Shown in pieces: positions 41,877 to 50,189 of a DNA stretch of 64,000 bases (the first letter of the stretch is position 1; every line of letters begins with the position of its first letter). The stretch comes from Thermoguttaceae bacterium (GTDB lineage Bacteria; Planctomycetota; Planctomycetia; Pirellulales; Thermoguttaceae), in NCBI GenBank assembly GCA_017407125.1, contig JAFQXE010000028.1, forward strand, positions 90,408 through 154,407. Direction: 5' to 3'. A model generated the notes under the pieces. That model worked only from the letters and a program-made list of their open reading frames with translations. It was not told the DNA's origin and did no database searches. A program made the translations under genes and the position numbers.

Positions 41877-42812
41877 ATGCACATACGTTTCCCCCTCATT
41901 CTCGCCGTTTTGATCGCCGTTGTCGGCTGTCGACCCGGTTCCAACGAACCTGCCGACGGGCGTCCGGTCGTTTACACGAGCTTTTATCCGCTGTACGATT
42001 TCGCTCAGAAAATCGGCGGGGATAAAGTCCAGGTTTGCTGTCTGATTCGTCCGGGAACCAAAGCCCACGACTGGGAACCGTCGCCCCGCGATTTGGCGAA
42101 CCTGTCGAAAGCCGACCTGTTCCTGTGCAACGGTCTGGGAATGGAACCGTGGATTAAAAACGCCGTCGACGCCATGGGGAACGTTAAATTCCAAGTCGTT
42201 GAAACCGCTCAGGGAATAGACGCAGTTACCGGCGGTCATCATCACGAGCACGGCGACCGACACGAACACGACGACTACTCGGCGCCCGACCCGCACGTCT
42301 GGCTCAGCCCGGTCAACGTCAAGATTATCCTGAAAAACATTGCAGACGCCTACGTTCAGCTTGACCCGGGCAACGCGGAATACTATCAGGAAAACCTTCA
42401 ACACTGGACAGCCAAATGCGACGAGCTGGACGCGCAGTATCGGGAAGCGCTCAGCTCTGCCCCGCAAAAGGAGATTGTCGTGTCACATCAGGCGTTTGGA
42501 TACCTGTGCCGTGAATACGGTTTGACCCAAATCCCGATTGAAGGGCTGACGGCGCAGTCCGACCCCGGCATGGCGCGCATGGCGGAACTGGTCAAAAAGA
42601 TTCGCGACGACGGAATCACAACCGTCTTTGTCGAGTCCAGCCAGGACAGCCGCATTTGCGATGCGCTGGCGAAAGAAACCGGCGCCAAGGTCGACGTCCT
42701 CAACCCGTACGAAACCCTGTATCAAGACCAAATCCAGGCGGGAGACGATTACTTTACCGTCATGACCCGGAATTTAGAGGCGTTGAAAAAGGCAATAGGC
42801 AATAGGCAGTAG
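41877..42812 (+). CDS. znuA: Zinc/manganese ABC transporter substrate-binding lipoprotein
   Basis: 311 residues, cluster A-I binding protein. A lipobox ends in C18 (LIAVVGC). Metal ligands fit the family: H64 (TKAHDWEPS), H140 (DPHVWLSP), H204 (VVSHQAFGYL) and an acidic residue near the C-terminus. A His/Asp/Glu loop at 119-133 (GGHHHEHGDRHEHDD) is the mark of zinc-specific ZnuA proteins and may sense or collect Zn2+. The last residues (KKAIGNRQ) are encoded by the first units of a heptad repeat that continues past the stop. First gene of the znuA-C-B set; zinc is favoured over manganese because of the His loop. Confidence 0.93.
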   Translation: MHIRFPLILAVLIAVVGCRPGSNEPADGRPVVYTSFYPLYDFAQKIGGDKVQVCCLIRPGTKAHDWEPSPRDLANLSKADLFLCNGLGMEPWIKNAVDAMGNVKFQVVETAQGIDAVTGGHHHEHGDRHEHDDYSAPDPHVWLSPVNVKIILKNIADAYVQLDPGNAEYYQENLQHWTAKCDELDAQYREALSSAPQKEIVVSHQAFGYLCREYGLTQIPIEGLTAQSDPGMARMAELVKKIRDDGITTVFVESSQDSRICDALAKETGAKVDVLNPYETLYQDQIQAGDDYFTVMTRNLEALKKAIGNRQ

Positions 42813-42893
42813 GCAGTAGTTAGTGGTAAGTGGTAAGTGGTAAGTTAGATGAACGCTTGCGTCCTTACCACTAACCACTAACCACTAAGCGCT
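42788..42893. repeat. Heptad repeat cluster overlapping the znuA 3' end
   Basis: GGCAATA and GGCAGTA units begin inside the znuA stop region, then GGTAAGT units, a CGCTTGCG tag at about 42853, and complementary CCACTAA units up to six bases before the znuC ATG. The two arms can pair as a long hairpin. It lies inside an operon, between znuA and znuC. Confidence 0.8.
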
Positions 42894-42898
42894 TAATC

Positions 42899-43705
42899 AT
42901 GCATTTCGATATCAAAAACCTGACGTTTGGCTACAACGGCGACACCGTTCTCAACAACGTGTCGTTTGCCGTTGAACAGGGAGAATGCGCCGCGATTATC
43001 GGCGGCAACGGGGCGGGGAAGAGTACGCTCATGAAACTCATTCTCAACGAGCTGACGCCAGAGCAGGGCGAGATTCTTATCGACGGGGTTTCGACGTCGG
43101 CATATCGTCAATGGTGGAAGATCGGGTACGTCCCGCAAAACTGCTTTACCCTCATGGACAGATTTCCCGCGTCCGTTGAGGAGGTCGTCTTTTCCGGAAT
43201 GTATCATCGGCTCGGTCTGCTGAAACGCTTTTCGTCACAGTATCGTAAAACGGTCGAGGAGCTTCTCGACGCGGTCGGGCTTCTGCCGTTCGCGAAAAGC
43301 CCGGTGAACAAGCTCTCCGGCGGTCAGCAGCAGCGAACGCTCATCGCCCGGGCGCTGGCAAGCGAGCCGGAATCGCTCCTTCTGGACGAGCCAACAAGCG
43401 GCATCGACCCGACGGCGGCGAACGAGCTGTTTACGCTCCTGGACAACATCCGGCAGAAACGTCAGCTGACCGTTTTGATGATAACTCACGACCATCAGCG
43501 CGCCTGCGACTGGTTCAATTCGATTTACTGTCTGGAAGACGGCTCCGTCGTCAAGCTGGACGCTCATCAGCTTCAGGAAGAAATCCAAAGCCGTCACAAG
43601 CACCCGGGCGCGCATTACCACGGCGAACGGCTCGGTCATCATACGGATTGCCTTTGCGAACAGTGTCATCTCAACCATAAGGAGGGCGGCCATGAATCCA
43701 CTTGA
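42899..43705 (+). CDS. znuC: Zinc ABC transporter ATP-binding protein
   Basis: 268 residues. Walker A is GGNGAGKST (35-43), the Q-loop is VPQN, the signature is LSGGQ (139-143), Walker B is LLLDEP (160-165) and the switch His is H197 (MITHDH). The Mn/Zn/Fe family sequence is complete. The C-terminal 40 residues are rich in His and Cys (HYHGERLGHHTDCLCEQCHL), probably a metal-binding tail. No ribosome site is visible because a heptad repeat fills the upstream region. It overlaps the permease gene by 14 bases. Confidence 0.93.
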   Translation: MHFDIKNLTFGYNGDTVLNNVSFAVEQGECAAIIGGNGAGKSTLMKLILNELTPEQGEILIDGVSTSAYRQWWKIGYVPQNCFTLMDRFPASVEEVVFSGMYHRLGLLKRFSSQYRKTVEELLDAVGLLPFAKSPVNKLSGGQQQRTLIARALASEPESLLLDEPTSGIDPTAANELFTLLDNIRQKRQLTVLMITHDHQRACDWFNSIYCLEDGSVVKLDAHQLQEEIQSRHKHPGAHYHGERLGHHTDCLCEQCHLNHKEGGHEST

Positions 43706-44492
43706 ACTGTCATTCATGCAGCGCGCGATAATTATCGGGCTGGTTCTGGCGGCGGCGATCCCGTGCATCGGAATTCTGTGCGTGCTGAAACGGATGTCGC
43801 TCATGGGCGACACGCTGGCGCACTCCTCGCTGGCAGGCGTCGCGTTCGGGTTCATTTTCGGATTCAATCCGACCCTGGGCGCGGCTGCGTACTGCGTTCT
43901 CGCCGCCGCGGCTATCGAGTTCCTCCGTCACAAGTTCCCGCAGTACGCGGATATTTCGCTGGCGATTATTCTTTCCACCGGCGTCGGTCTGGCAGGCGTG
44001 ATGACCGGATACCTGCCGGCGTCAGCGAACTTCTCCAACTTCCTGTTCGGGTCGATTGTCGCCGTTCCAGACGAAGAGTTCTACACGTCGCTGGGCGTTG
44101 GGCTGGCGACGCTGGGCGCGTTCTTCCTGTTTTACAAAGAGGTTTTCTATATCGTTTTCGACGAACAGGGCGCGAAGCTGGCAGGCGTGCCGGTGCACAG
44201 AATCAACTTTGTTTTCGTCATTCTGACCGCGGCGACCATTGCCGTTGCAGCCAGAACCGTCGGCGCGCTGATTGTCTCGTCGCTGATGGTCTTGCCCGTC
44301 GCGTGCGCGTTACAGATTGCAAAGAGTTTCCGGTCGACGGTTTGGCTGTCGATCGCATTCTCCGTCCTGTTTATGATCTCCGGACTGATTATCTCCTGCT
44401 GTTCCTACGCCAAACCCGGCGGAGCCATCGCCCTGACCGGCGTCGCGGCGCTTGTAACAATACTGGTTGTCAAAGCGGTTGCGAAACGATAG
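43692..44492 (+). CDS. znuB: Zinc ABC transporter permease
   Basis: 266 residues of the ABC-3 permease family, with about eight membrane helices. Family phrases are CVLKRMSLMGDTLAHSSLAG (27-46), SSLMVLPVACALQIA and the C-terminal GGAIALTGVAAL. AAGGAGG lies upstream of the ATG, inside the znuC coding end, so the genes are coupled. With ZnuA and ZnuC it completes a high-affinity Zn2+ importer. It converges with the AlgJ-like gene, 17 bases away. Confidence 0.93.
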   Translation: MNPLELSFMQRAIIIGLVLAAAIPCIGILCVLKRMSLMGDTLAHSSLAGVAFGFIFGFNPTLGAAAYCVLAAAAIEFLRHKFPQYADISLAIILSTGVGLAGVMTGYLPASANFSNFLFGSIVAVPDEEFYTSLGVGLATLGAFFLFYKEVFYIVFDEQGAKLAGVPVHRINFVFVILTAATIAVAARTVGALIVSSLMVLPVACALQIAKSFRSTVWLSIAFSVLFMISGLIISCCSYAKPGGAIALTGVAALVTILVVKAVAKR

Positions 44493-44509
44493 ACAGAAAA
44501 CGCCTTAAG

Positions 44510-45712
44510 TTATTTGGAGAATTCCTTAAAGATTGGCAACTCCGTTTGTCTGGATGAAAATATACAAAGAACGCAATCCGGCTGAAACTCCTCAATATTC
44601 TTAATTAAGCTGTCTCTATAATAATTAAAGGCGTGAAACTCAACCTGCTCAAATGAAAGACATAATAAACTCATAACAGGCGGGCTAAACGAGTCGCCAA
44701 TAACCATGAGTTTTTTCTTGTTCACAGCCTCCGGATTAACAACTTTCAAAGTGGGATATAGTTTGCATAAGATTGTCATATCAAAATCGCCGGTATAATC
44801 TACATCGTAAATAAAGGGCAGATTTACATTATTTGAAGAGAAAATTTTGATATTCGTAAAAAACTTGGGTTTCAAATACAACGTTGATTCTTTTGGAAGA
44901 TAAAATCTGCCATACAGTTCGGACAAATCGTCAGAAACGCCGCTGGAATAGACAGAGAAATTCTCAATGGATTTCAGCTTATTTTCAAATTCAATGGAAT
45001 AGCGTTCTTCCAAATACTGCATGATTTGGCAATAAGCTAAAAACGCATATTGAATCTTCCAGTGAGAATCTCCTATATAAAACAATTTGTAATGCTCTTC
45101 AGGATTGTTTTTGTACAATTCGCGATTATCAATTACATCAATGCGATCCTTAATCTGCGAAACTAATCTATTCATATTTCCTGTCTCATAATCAATAATC
45201 CCGCGAGGCGTCAACGGATGATATTTATAATTTTTATGCGGAGCAATTACATACAACATCGAAATGCCGCGCTCATTAAGGAATTCTTCACAAGACAATA
45301 AATTTTGCGACGCTGAAACCATATCGCTATAATCAGAACATACCGATAGGCTGCCATTTAACAGTCTTACAATACAGTCTTTTGTATGATGCAATCGATA
45401 CAAGCCCTGATACTTGGCGCAAAGAGCATATACGTCAATCCAGCACATGTTAACGTCTTTTTCAAAATTTACAGCAGATGACAATGGTTTTAAACTGACA
45501 TATCCTTGAATGCTCGCTACAACAGAATTTATCTTTCCACAAAAAGATTTATCGCTGTCATGTTTCAGATGAAAACATATTGCATAGAACAATTGTTTAG
45601 GATTTTGACTGAAACAACTATAAACAGGCGAACATGACTGTACAACGAATTGAAATGCAAGTATTGTTACCGCTGCAACTGCGACAATCTTCTTTTTAAT
45701 TGCGTTATGCAT
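44510..45712 (-). CDS. AlgJ/AlgX-like SGNH O-acetyltransferase-type protein
   Basis: 400 residues with an N-terminal signal anchor (VAVAAVTILAFQFVVQSC). Family marks are visible: VIAPHKNYKYH near 155-165, the D215-S-H217-W motif (YIGDSHWK) and the SGNH nucleophile S341 in VIGDSFSPP. AlgJ, AlgX and related DHHW proteins transfer acetyl groups to exported polysaccharides after an MBOAT protein brings them across the membrane. Such an MBOAT gene is directly upstream on the same strand. The middle of the protein is less conserved and Cys-rich for the family. Target glycan unknown. Confidence 0.8.
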   Translation of the reverse strand: MHNAIKKKIVAVAAVTILAFQFVVQSCSPVYSCFSQNPKQLFYAICFHLKHDSDKSFCGKINSVVASIQGYVSLKPLSSAVNFEKDVNMCWIDVYALCAKYQGLYRLHHTKDCIVRLLNGSLSVCSDYSDMVSASQNLLSCEEFLNERGISMLYVIAPHKNYKYHPLTPRGIIDYETGNMNRLVSQIKDRIDVIDNRELYKNNPEEHYKLFYIGDSHWKIQYAFLAYCQIMQYLEERYSIEFENKLKSIENFSVYSSGVSDDLSELYGRFYLPKESTLYLKPKFFTNIKIFSSNNVNLPFIYDVDYTGDFDMTILCKLYPTLKVVNPEAVNKKKLMVIGDSFSPPVMSLLCLSFEQVEFHAFNYYRDSLIKNIEEFQPDCVLCIFSSRQTELPIFKEFSK

Positions 45713-45757
45713 AATGACGTCACCTGATTATTAAAGGATTATGAAGCGGTAATATTG

Positions 45758-47233
45758 TTAAAAATTAAAGTAGATAAACGGATTGTATCCGCCTTTGACG
45801 ACGTAGGCAACGGCGATTATAAAGACGAAGCAGAATAACAGAACGTAAGCCGAGCTATAAACGAATTGACCAACCGGGTTTTTAATCTGGTCGCCTTTGC
45901 TGACAAGCCACGGAACGAGCGGGAAGCTGAACAGGACGGCAAAGAGATAAAAGTATCTCGTTTCGTGCCAGTGGAAATACGCCAGGTCGTCAAACAGAGG
46001 AGCGCCGCTCATTCCAAACATGGTTTGAAGATACGAGCCGGTCAACGCCAGACTGTTGGCGGTTTCTCCCTGCATGACAGCCTGATTGGCGTCGAATCCT
46101 GCTTTGAACAACACCCAGCCGACAACGACAATCAACATCGCATAAACGTATTTCAGCGGGACGAACCACGGCGACGTCAGACGTTTCTCGAAACCGACGC
46201 TTTTCTCGAAAACCAGAAAGACGAAAAACAGCAAACCCCACAGAACAAACGCCCAGTCCGCGCCGTGCCACAGGCCCGTCAGCGCCCAAACGACAAACAG
46301 GTTGAGTATCAATCGGGGCTTGGAAACGCGGTTTCCGCCCAGCGGGATGTAAACGTAATCGCGGAAGAAGCTGCTCAACGACATGTGCCATCGACGCCAG
46401 AATTCTGTAATGGACGTCGAAACGTACGGGTAGTTGAAGTTCTCCAGAAAATGGAATCCGAACATGCGCCCCAAGCCGATCGCCATGTCGGAATAGCCGG
46501 AGAAGTCGTAATAAATCTGGAACGTGTACGCCAGCGCGCCCAGCCACGCCATTGTAACAGACAGCTCGCCAGCAGGAAGTTTGAACGCCGCGTCCGCGAC
46601 AACGCCCATCGAGTTGGCGATTAACATCTTTTTGCCCAAACCAACGATAAACCGGCACACGCCGTCGGAGAAGTCGTCAAACGTAGACTTGCGGTTGTGA
46701 ATCTGGTCGGCGATGGTTTCGTAACGAACAATCGGACCGGCTATCAGCTGCGGAAAGAACGCTATATAAAGTCCCACGTTGAGCGGGTTCTTCTGCGCCT
46801 GACCTTTGCCGCGATAGATGTCAATAACATAGGAAATCGCCTGAAACGTAAAGAACGAAATCCCGATCGGCAGCATGATTTTGGGAATCGGGATATAACT
46901 GCCAGTAAAGTAGTTGATGTTTCCCAAGATAAACATCCAGTACTTGAAATAGGCGAGAATTCCCAGGTTGACGCCCAGCATTGCAACGATAATCGCAATC
47001 GCCGCGCGTTTGTTCTCCCGGAATTTGTCGATTAGCAGTCCAAACGCCCAGTTGCACATAATCGACAACATCATGACGAACACGAACCACGGCTCGCCGT
47101 AGGCGTAAAAGACCAGGCTCATAATCAGCAAAAACAGGTTCTGCAGCGTTCTGGATTTAAACAGAATGCAATAGTATACAAACAGAACGATCGGCAGAAA
47201 CAAAAACAGGAATATTTCGCTGGAAAAAATCAT
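45758..47233 (-). CDS. MBOAT O-acyltransferase (AlgI/DltB type)
   Basis: 491 residues from ATG 47233, which gives the family-typical N-terminus MIFSSEIFLFLFLPIVLF; upstream in-frame codons are rejected. There are many membrane helices. The catalytic region has both conserved histidines, H283 in FWRRWHMSLSSFFRDY and H323 in LTGLWHGADW, with YIPLGG between them. The protein moves acyl groups, usually acetyl, through the membrane for O-acetylation of a cell-surface polymer. Forms a pair with the AlgJ-like gene, 45 bases downstream. No alginate synthesis gene is in the window, so the polymer is unknown. Confidence 0.93.
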   Translation of the reverse strand: MIFSSEIFLFLFLPIVLFVYYCILFKSRTLQNLFLLIMSLVFYAYGEPWFVFVMMLSIMCNWAFGLLIDKFRENKRAAIAIIVAMLGVNLGILAYFKYWMFILGNINYFTGSYIPIPKIMLPIGISFFTFQAISYVIDIYRGKGQAQKNPLNVGLYIAFFPQLIAGPIVRYETIADQIHNRKSTFDDFSDGVCRFIVGLGKKMLIANSMGVVADAAFKLPAGELSVTMAWLGALAYTFQIYYDFSGYSDMAIGLGRMFGFHFLENFNYPYVSTSITEFWRRWHMSLSSFFRDYVYIPLGGNRVSKPRLILNLFVVWALTGLWHGADWAFVLWGLLFFVFLVFEKSVGFEKRLTSPWFVPLKYVYAMLIVVVGWVLFKAGFDANQAVMQGETANSLALTGSYLQTMFGMSGAPLFDDLAYFHWHETRYFYLFAVLFSFPLVPWLVSKGDQIKNPVGQFVYSSAYVLLFCFVFIIAVAYVVKGGYNPFIYFNF

Positions 47234-47394
47234 TTGGGGTTGATTATTAGGCGGCGTGAGTTGCGTGACGACTAAAGCAATGCTTAGCCATCTATGCAAG
47301 TAAAACAATCTTACGATTTCTATATTATAACATATTTTGATAAAAAAACTATATCCAGCGCCGATTAACTAATTGAAGTCCAATCATCATTTGC

Positions 47395-47501
47395 TTTTTA
47401 AACACGAAAAACACGAAATAATCGAAAGTTACGAAAAATTCAAGAGTTTAAAATAATCCTTTCGTTTGTTTCGTTCTTTTCGTGTATTTCGTGTTAAAAA
47501 A
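47395..47501. repeat. CACGAAA palindromic element, copy 3
   Basis: TTTTTAAACACGAAAAACAC at the left and TTTCGTGTATTTCGTGTTAA at the right form imperfect inverted arms around an AT-rich centre. Related to 16951-17040 and 29493-29602. It lies between the MBOAT start and the end of the dehydrogenase gene. Confidence 0.8.
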
Positions 47502-47529
47502 TACTTTTGGATTGGCAAAACGCCGATAT

Positions 47530-48402
47530 TTACTCTAACTTACATATCGCCTGGGTCCCGTTTTTGCCCAAGCCCTGTTCCTGCGCTTTTTGGTACTCTC
47601 TGTTTGCCAAGGCAACGGTTGGCAGGTCGATGTTCATTCTTTCCGCATCCTCCAGCGCCAAGCCCAAATCCTTGACGAAATGGTCAATATAGAATCCGGG
47701 AGCGAAATCGCCTTTGAGAACTCGCGGGCCGTAGTTCGACAAACTCCACGACCCCGCCGCGCCGGACTCGACCGACTGCATGACGGCTGTCATATCCAAG
47801 CCCGCATGACGAGCGTACCGGAACGCCTCCGCCAGCCCCAACATCGTGCCGGCGATGAGAATCTGGTTGACCATTTTGGAGCGCTGACCCATTCCCGCCT
47901 CGCCGTGTCGAACGATGTTCGTTCCCATCAGGCTCAGCAGCGGCTTGACGAATTCAAACGCCTGTTCATCCCCGCCGACCATAATCGACAGTTTGGCATT
48001 TCTCGCCCCAACGTCGCCGCCGGAAACCGGAGCGTCGAGAACGGCAACGCCGCGATCCCGCCCGAAGTCCGCCATTTCCGCCGCCAGACGCGGGGAGCTG
48101 GTCGTCATATCGACCACGATTTTCGCGCCGTTGGAGTCCATGTTGGCAATCGCGCCGGAGTCGCCCAGGAGAACTTCTTCTACGTCTTTGGGAAACCCGA
48201 CAATCGAGAAGACGACGTCGCTTGCCTGAGCGACCAGAGCAGGGGAGTCCGCCCAAATCGCGCCCTGTTCTAAAAGGGAATCCGCCTTGCTTTTCGTCCT
48301 GTTATAGACTGTACACTCGTACCCCGCCTTGAGCAGATGAGAACACATAGACCGACCCATGACGCCGGTTCCAATCCAGCCGATTCGAAGTTTGGTTGCC
48401 AT
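47530..48402 (-). CDS. NAD(P)-dependent beta-hydroxyacid dehydrogenase (3-hydroxyisobutyrate dehydrogenase family)
   Basis: 290 residues from ATG 48402. A longer in-frame start at 48483 would translate heptad-repeat DNA into a Tyr/Leu/Pro-rich leader and is rejected. The Rossmann motif is GWIGTGVMGRSM (8-19), substrate binding is DAPVSGGDVGA (123-133) and the catalytic lysine is K176 in GQRSKMVNQ. The family reduces or oxidises small beta-hydroxyacids such as 3-hydroxyisobutyrate, tartronate semialdehyde, glyoxylate or succinic semialdehyde. The exact substrate cannot be told. Single gene with no metabolic partner in view. Confidence 0.9.
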   Translation of the reverse strand: MATKLRIGWIGTGVMGRSMCSHLLKAGYECTVYNRTKSKADSLLEQGAIWADSPALVAQASDVVFSIVGFPKDVEEVLLGDSGAIANMDSNGAKIVVDMTTSSPRLAAEMADFGRDRGVAVLDAPVSGGDVGARNAKLSIMVGGDEQAFEFVKPLLSLMGTNIVRHGEAGMGQRSKMVNQILIAGTMLGLAEAFRYARHAGLDMTAVMQSVESGAAGSWSLSNYGPRVLKGDFAPGFYIDHFVKDLGLALEDAERMNIDLPTVALANREYQKAQEQGLGKNGTQAICKLE

Positions 48403-48403
48403 A

Positions 48404-48536
48404 GAGAATAGAGGGAATAGGGAGAAGGGAATAGGGAATAGTGGTAAGTGGTAAGTAGTAAGTGGTAAGTAGTAAGAATTCATACTCTTTACTAACCACT
48501 AAATACTAACCACTTACCACTAAATACTAACTACTT
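48404..48536. repeat. Heptad repeat cluster upstream of the dehydrogenase
   Basis: GGGAATA-type units, then GGTAAGT/AGTAAGT units, a short centre (GAATTCATACTC), then complementary ACTAACC, ACTTACC and ACTAAAT units. The arms can pair into a long hairpin. It covers the whole 5' side of the dehydrogenase gene (minus) and ends 14 bases before the stop of the transglutaminase-like gene. Confidence 0.8.
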
Positions 48537-48549
48537 GTCGCTACGCGCT

Positions 48550-49881
48550 CTACTGGTGCGGATAGGCGACGGTCGTCGTTACCGGTTGAGAGGGCTGAGC
48601 GCTGGCTCTGGTTCGCTGAACGCCCATCAGCGCGTACGCTTCCAGCTTCCGGAAATGCTCTTCGTTGGGCGCTTCGGAAATCGCCTGGCGCGACAGTTGA
48701 ACAGCTTCTTCAAATCGGGATTCCTTGCAAAGCTGCTCTATCCACTGATGGTAAATGTGAACGTGATTGTTCTTAAAAATCGGATAGTTCGGATCTATTT
48801 TCATTCCCTGACGAAGAATCCTCATGGCGTAATCGTAATGAGCGTCTTTGGATTCATTGATCGCCCAGTTGTTGAGCGTCGCCAGAAAGTTGCCCTTGGC
48901 GGTCGCCGACTTGGAATCCAAAATCAGAGCCTTCGCGTTACAGTGCATCGCGCCGGCGTAATTCTCCTTGTTGAGCAGTTCGACGCCGCGGTTGTAATAC
49001 AATTTCGCGACGAGTTCCACGTCGTTGATTGGGCGGCGAACAACCGGAGCGTCGACCACCTGAGACGCCGCGCCCGCTTCCAACATCCGGGCGATAACCT
49101 GTTCCTGCTTGCCGGGATAATCCTGAAGCTGGAACCAGACGGCGCACGTCGTTTCGACGTCGTAATACGTCCCGTCAGACAGATAAACGCGGCTCATCGC
49201 GTGACCCGGCAGTTCAAGCGCAACGGCTTTCACGCCAAATTGACGCGCCAAGCTGTTAAAGAGCGTCGCGCCTGTTACGCAATTATAAATCCCGGAATCG
49301 AAAATCGCCCCAACGTTCGAGCTTTCCAGCAAATACTCGCGAAACATCTCGCGGTGAAGGTATTCCAGAATAATGCGCGCTTTTTGCAATTCCGTCGCGT
49401 TTTGAGGAATAAGCTGCGCCAGATGATAGACGCGATTATTATATTGTTGTCTATACCCTTCCAGCTTGGCTGCGTCTGTATTGCCGGCAGCAATCAAAGC
49501 GGCGTCAAAAAGCGTATGACTGTCAAAGCGGCTGTCCTTGGCGTCTTGAATCATATCCGATTCAATCGGGCTGACTTCCCCCTGAAATCGTTCAAACGGG
49601 TTGACGACAACAGGCTGTTCAACTGGTTGAGAGCCAGCATTTAAACTCCTTCCAGAATTTAAATAGTTGTCATAATTAGAATTGAACGTTGGACGCAGAA
49701 CCGTCTGTCTGCGAACAGGCGTTCGCGCAATGCGTTCTTGAATTTGACCGTACGACGCTGAACAACAGATAAAAACAGCAAACATCGCGACAACGGCAGA
49801 CCGATAAAGACCGGGAGTCTGCGCCAACGATCGATTTGACCGTTTTATCGTCTCAACGTTTGTTAGAAAATTGTATTGCAT
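48550..49881 (-). CDS. Secreted transglutaminase-like/TPR protein
   Basis: 443 residues. An N-terminal signal anchor (about 28-45, ending SASYGQ) suggests export. A transglutaminase-like core carries a Cys-His-Asp triad: C201 in GIYNCVTGAT, H227 in LPGHAMSRV and D241 in YYDVETT. Residues 285-430 are TPR-like helices (LYYNRGVELLNKENYAGAMH, then a further array). The combination is common among planctomycete envelope proteins, where the core may act as a protease or amidase instead of a cross-linker. A heptad-repeat cluster separates it from the dehydrogenase downstream. Substrate unknown. Confidence 0.8.
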   Translation of the reverse strand: MQYNFLTNVETIKRSNRSLAQTPGLYRSAVVAMFAVFICCSASYGQIQERIARTPVRRQTVLRPTFNSNYDNYLNSGRSLNAGSQPVEQPVVVNPFERFQGEVSPIESDMIQDAKDSRFDSHTLFDAALIAAGNTDAAKLEGYRQQYNNRVYHLAQLIPQNATELQKARIILEYLHREMFREYLLESSNVGAIFDSGIYNCVTGATLFNSLARQFGVKAVALELPGHAMSRVYLSDGTYYDVETTCAVWFQLQDYPGKQEQVIARMLEAGAASQVVDAPVVRRPINDVELVAKLYYNRGVELLNKENYAGAMHCNAKALILDSKSATAKGNFLATLNNWAINESKDAHYDYAMRILRQGMKIDPNYPIFKNNHVHIYHQWIEQLCKESRFEEAVQLSRQAISEAPNEEHFRKLEAYALMGVQRTRASAQPSQPVTTTVAYPHQ

Positions 49882-50189
49882 GAAAATTCATCTAAAATTG
49901 TTTAAAGTGAATTTACATGCATCCTTGCAGAACAATCGACGCCGCATCTCGACGCCGAGACCTAAAATCCTTTTACTAAAGTATAACTCAGAAAATAAAA
50001 AAGAGCCGATTCTCTCCTGCAAGAAAATGGATTTTTTCAAAAGTCGTTCAACGCCTGTGCCGATTTGACCTTTTTGTCCGGCTCAAAAAAATTTATTAAA
50101 GTTTAAAAGATAACGATTAGTCCGATTATTACAATTACACAAAAGAGGCAATCGCGCCAATCGGACGTTTTTTTATACAACTTTTTTAT
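49882..50189. other. Gene-free spacer with two inverted repeats
   Basis: 308 AT-rich bases. GAGCCG (50003-50008) can pair with CGGCTC (50079-50084); on the minus strand the structure is followed by TTTTTTATTTT and may end the helicase-nuclease transcript, although the loop is about 70 bases. GTCCGATT (50120-50127) pairs with AATCGGAC (50159-50166) and is followed by G-T7 on the plus strand, terminator-like with no known plus-strand gene before it. Confidence 0.45.

Noticed and set aside
48403..48483. N-terminal extension of the dehydrogenase
   Set aside because: It translates heptad-repeat DNA into a YLPL-type leader, while ATG 48402 gives the normal Rossmann start.
48535..49644. Open frame of 369 codons on the plus strand
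   Set aside because: Mirror of the transglutaminase/TPR gene, which has a signal peptide and a catalytic triad; the plus frame has no recognisable feature.
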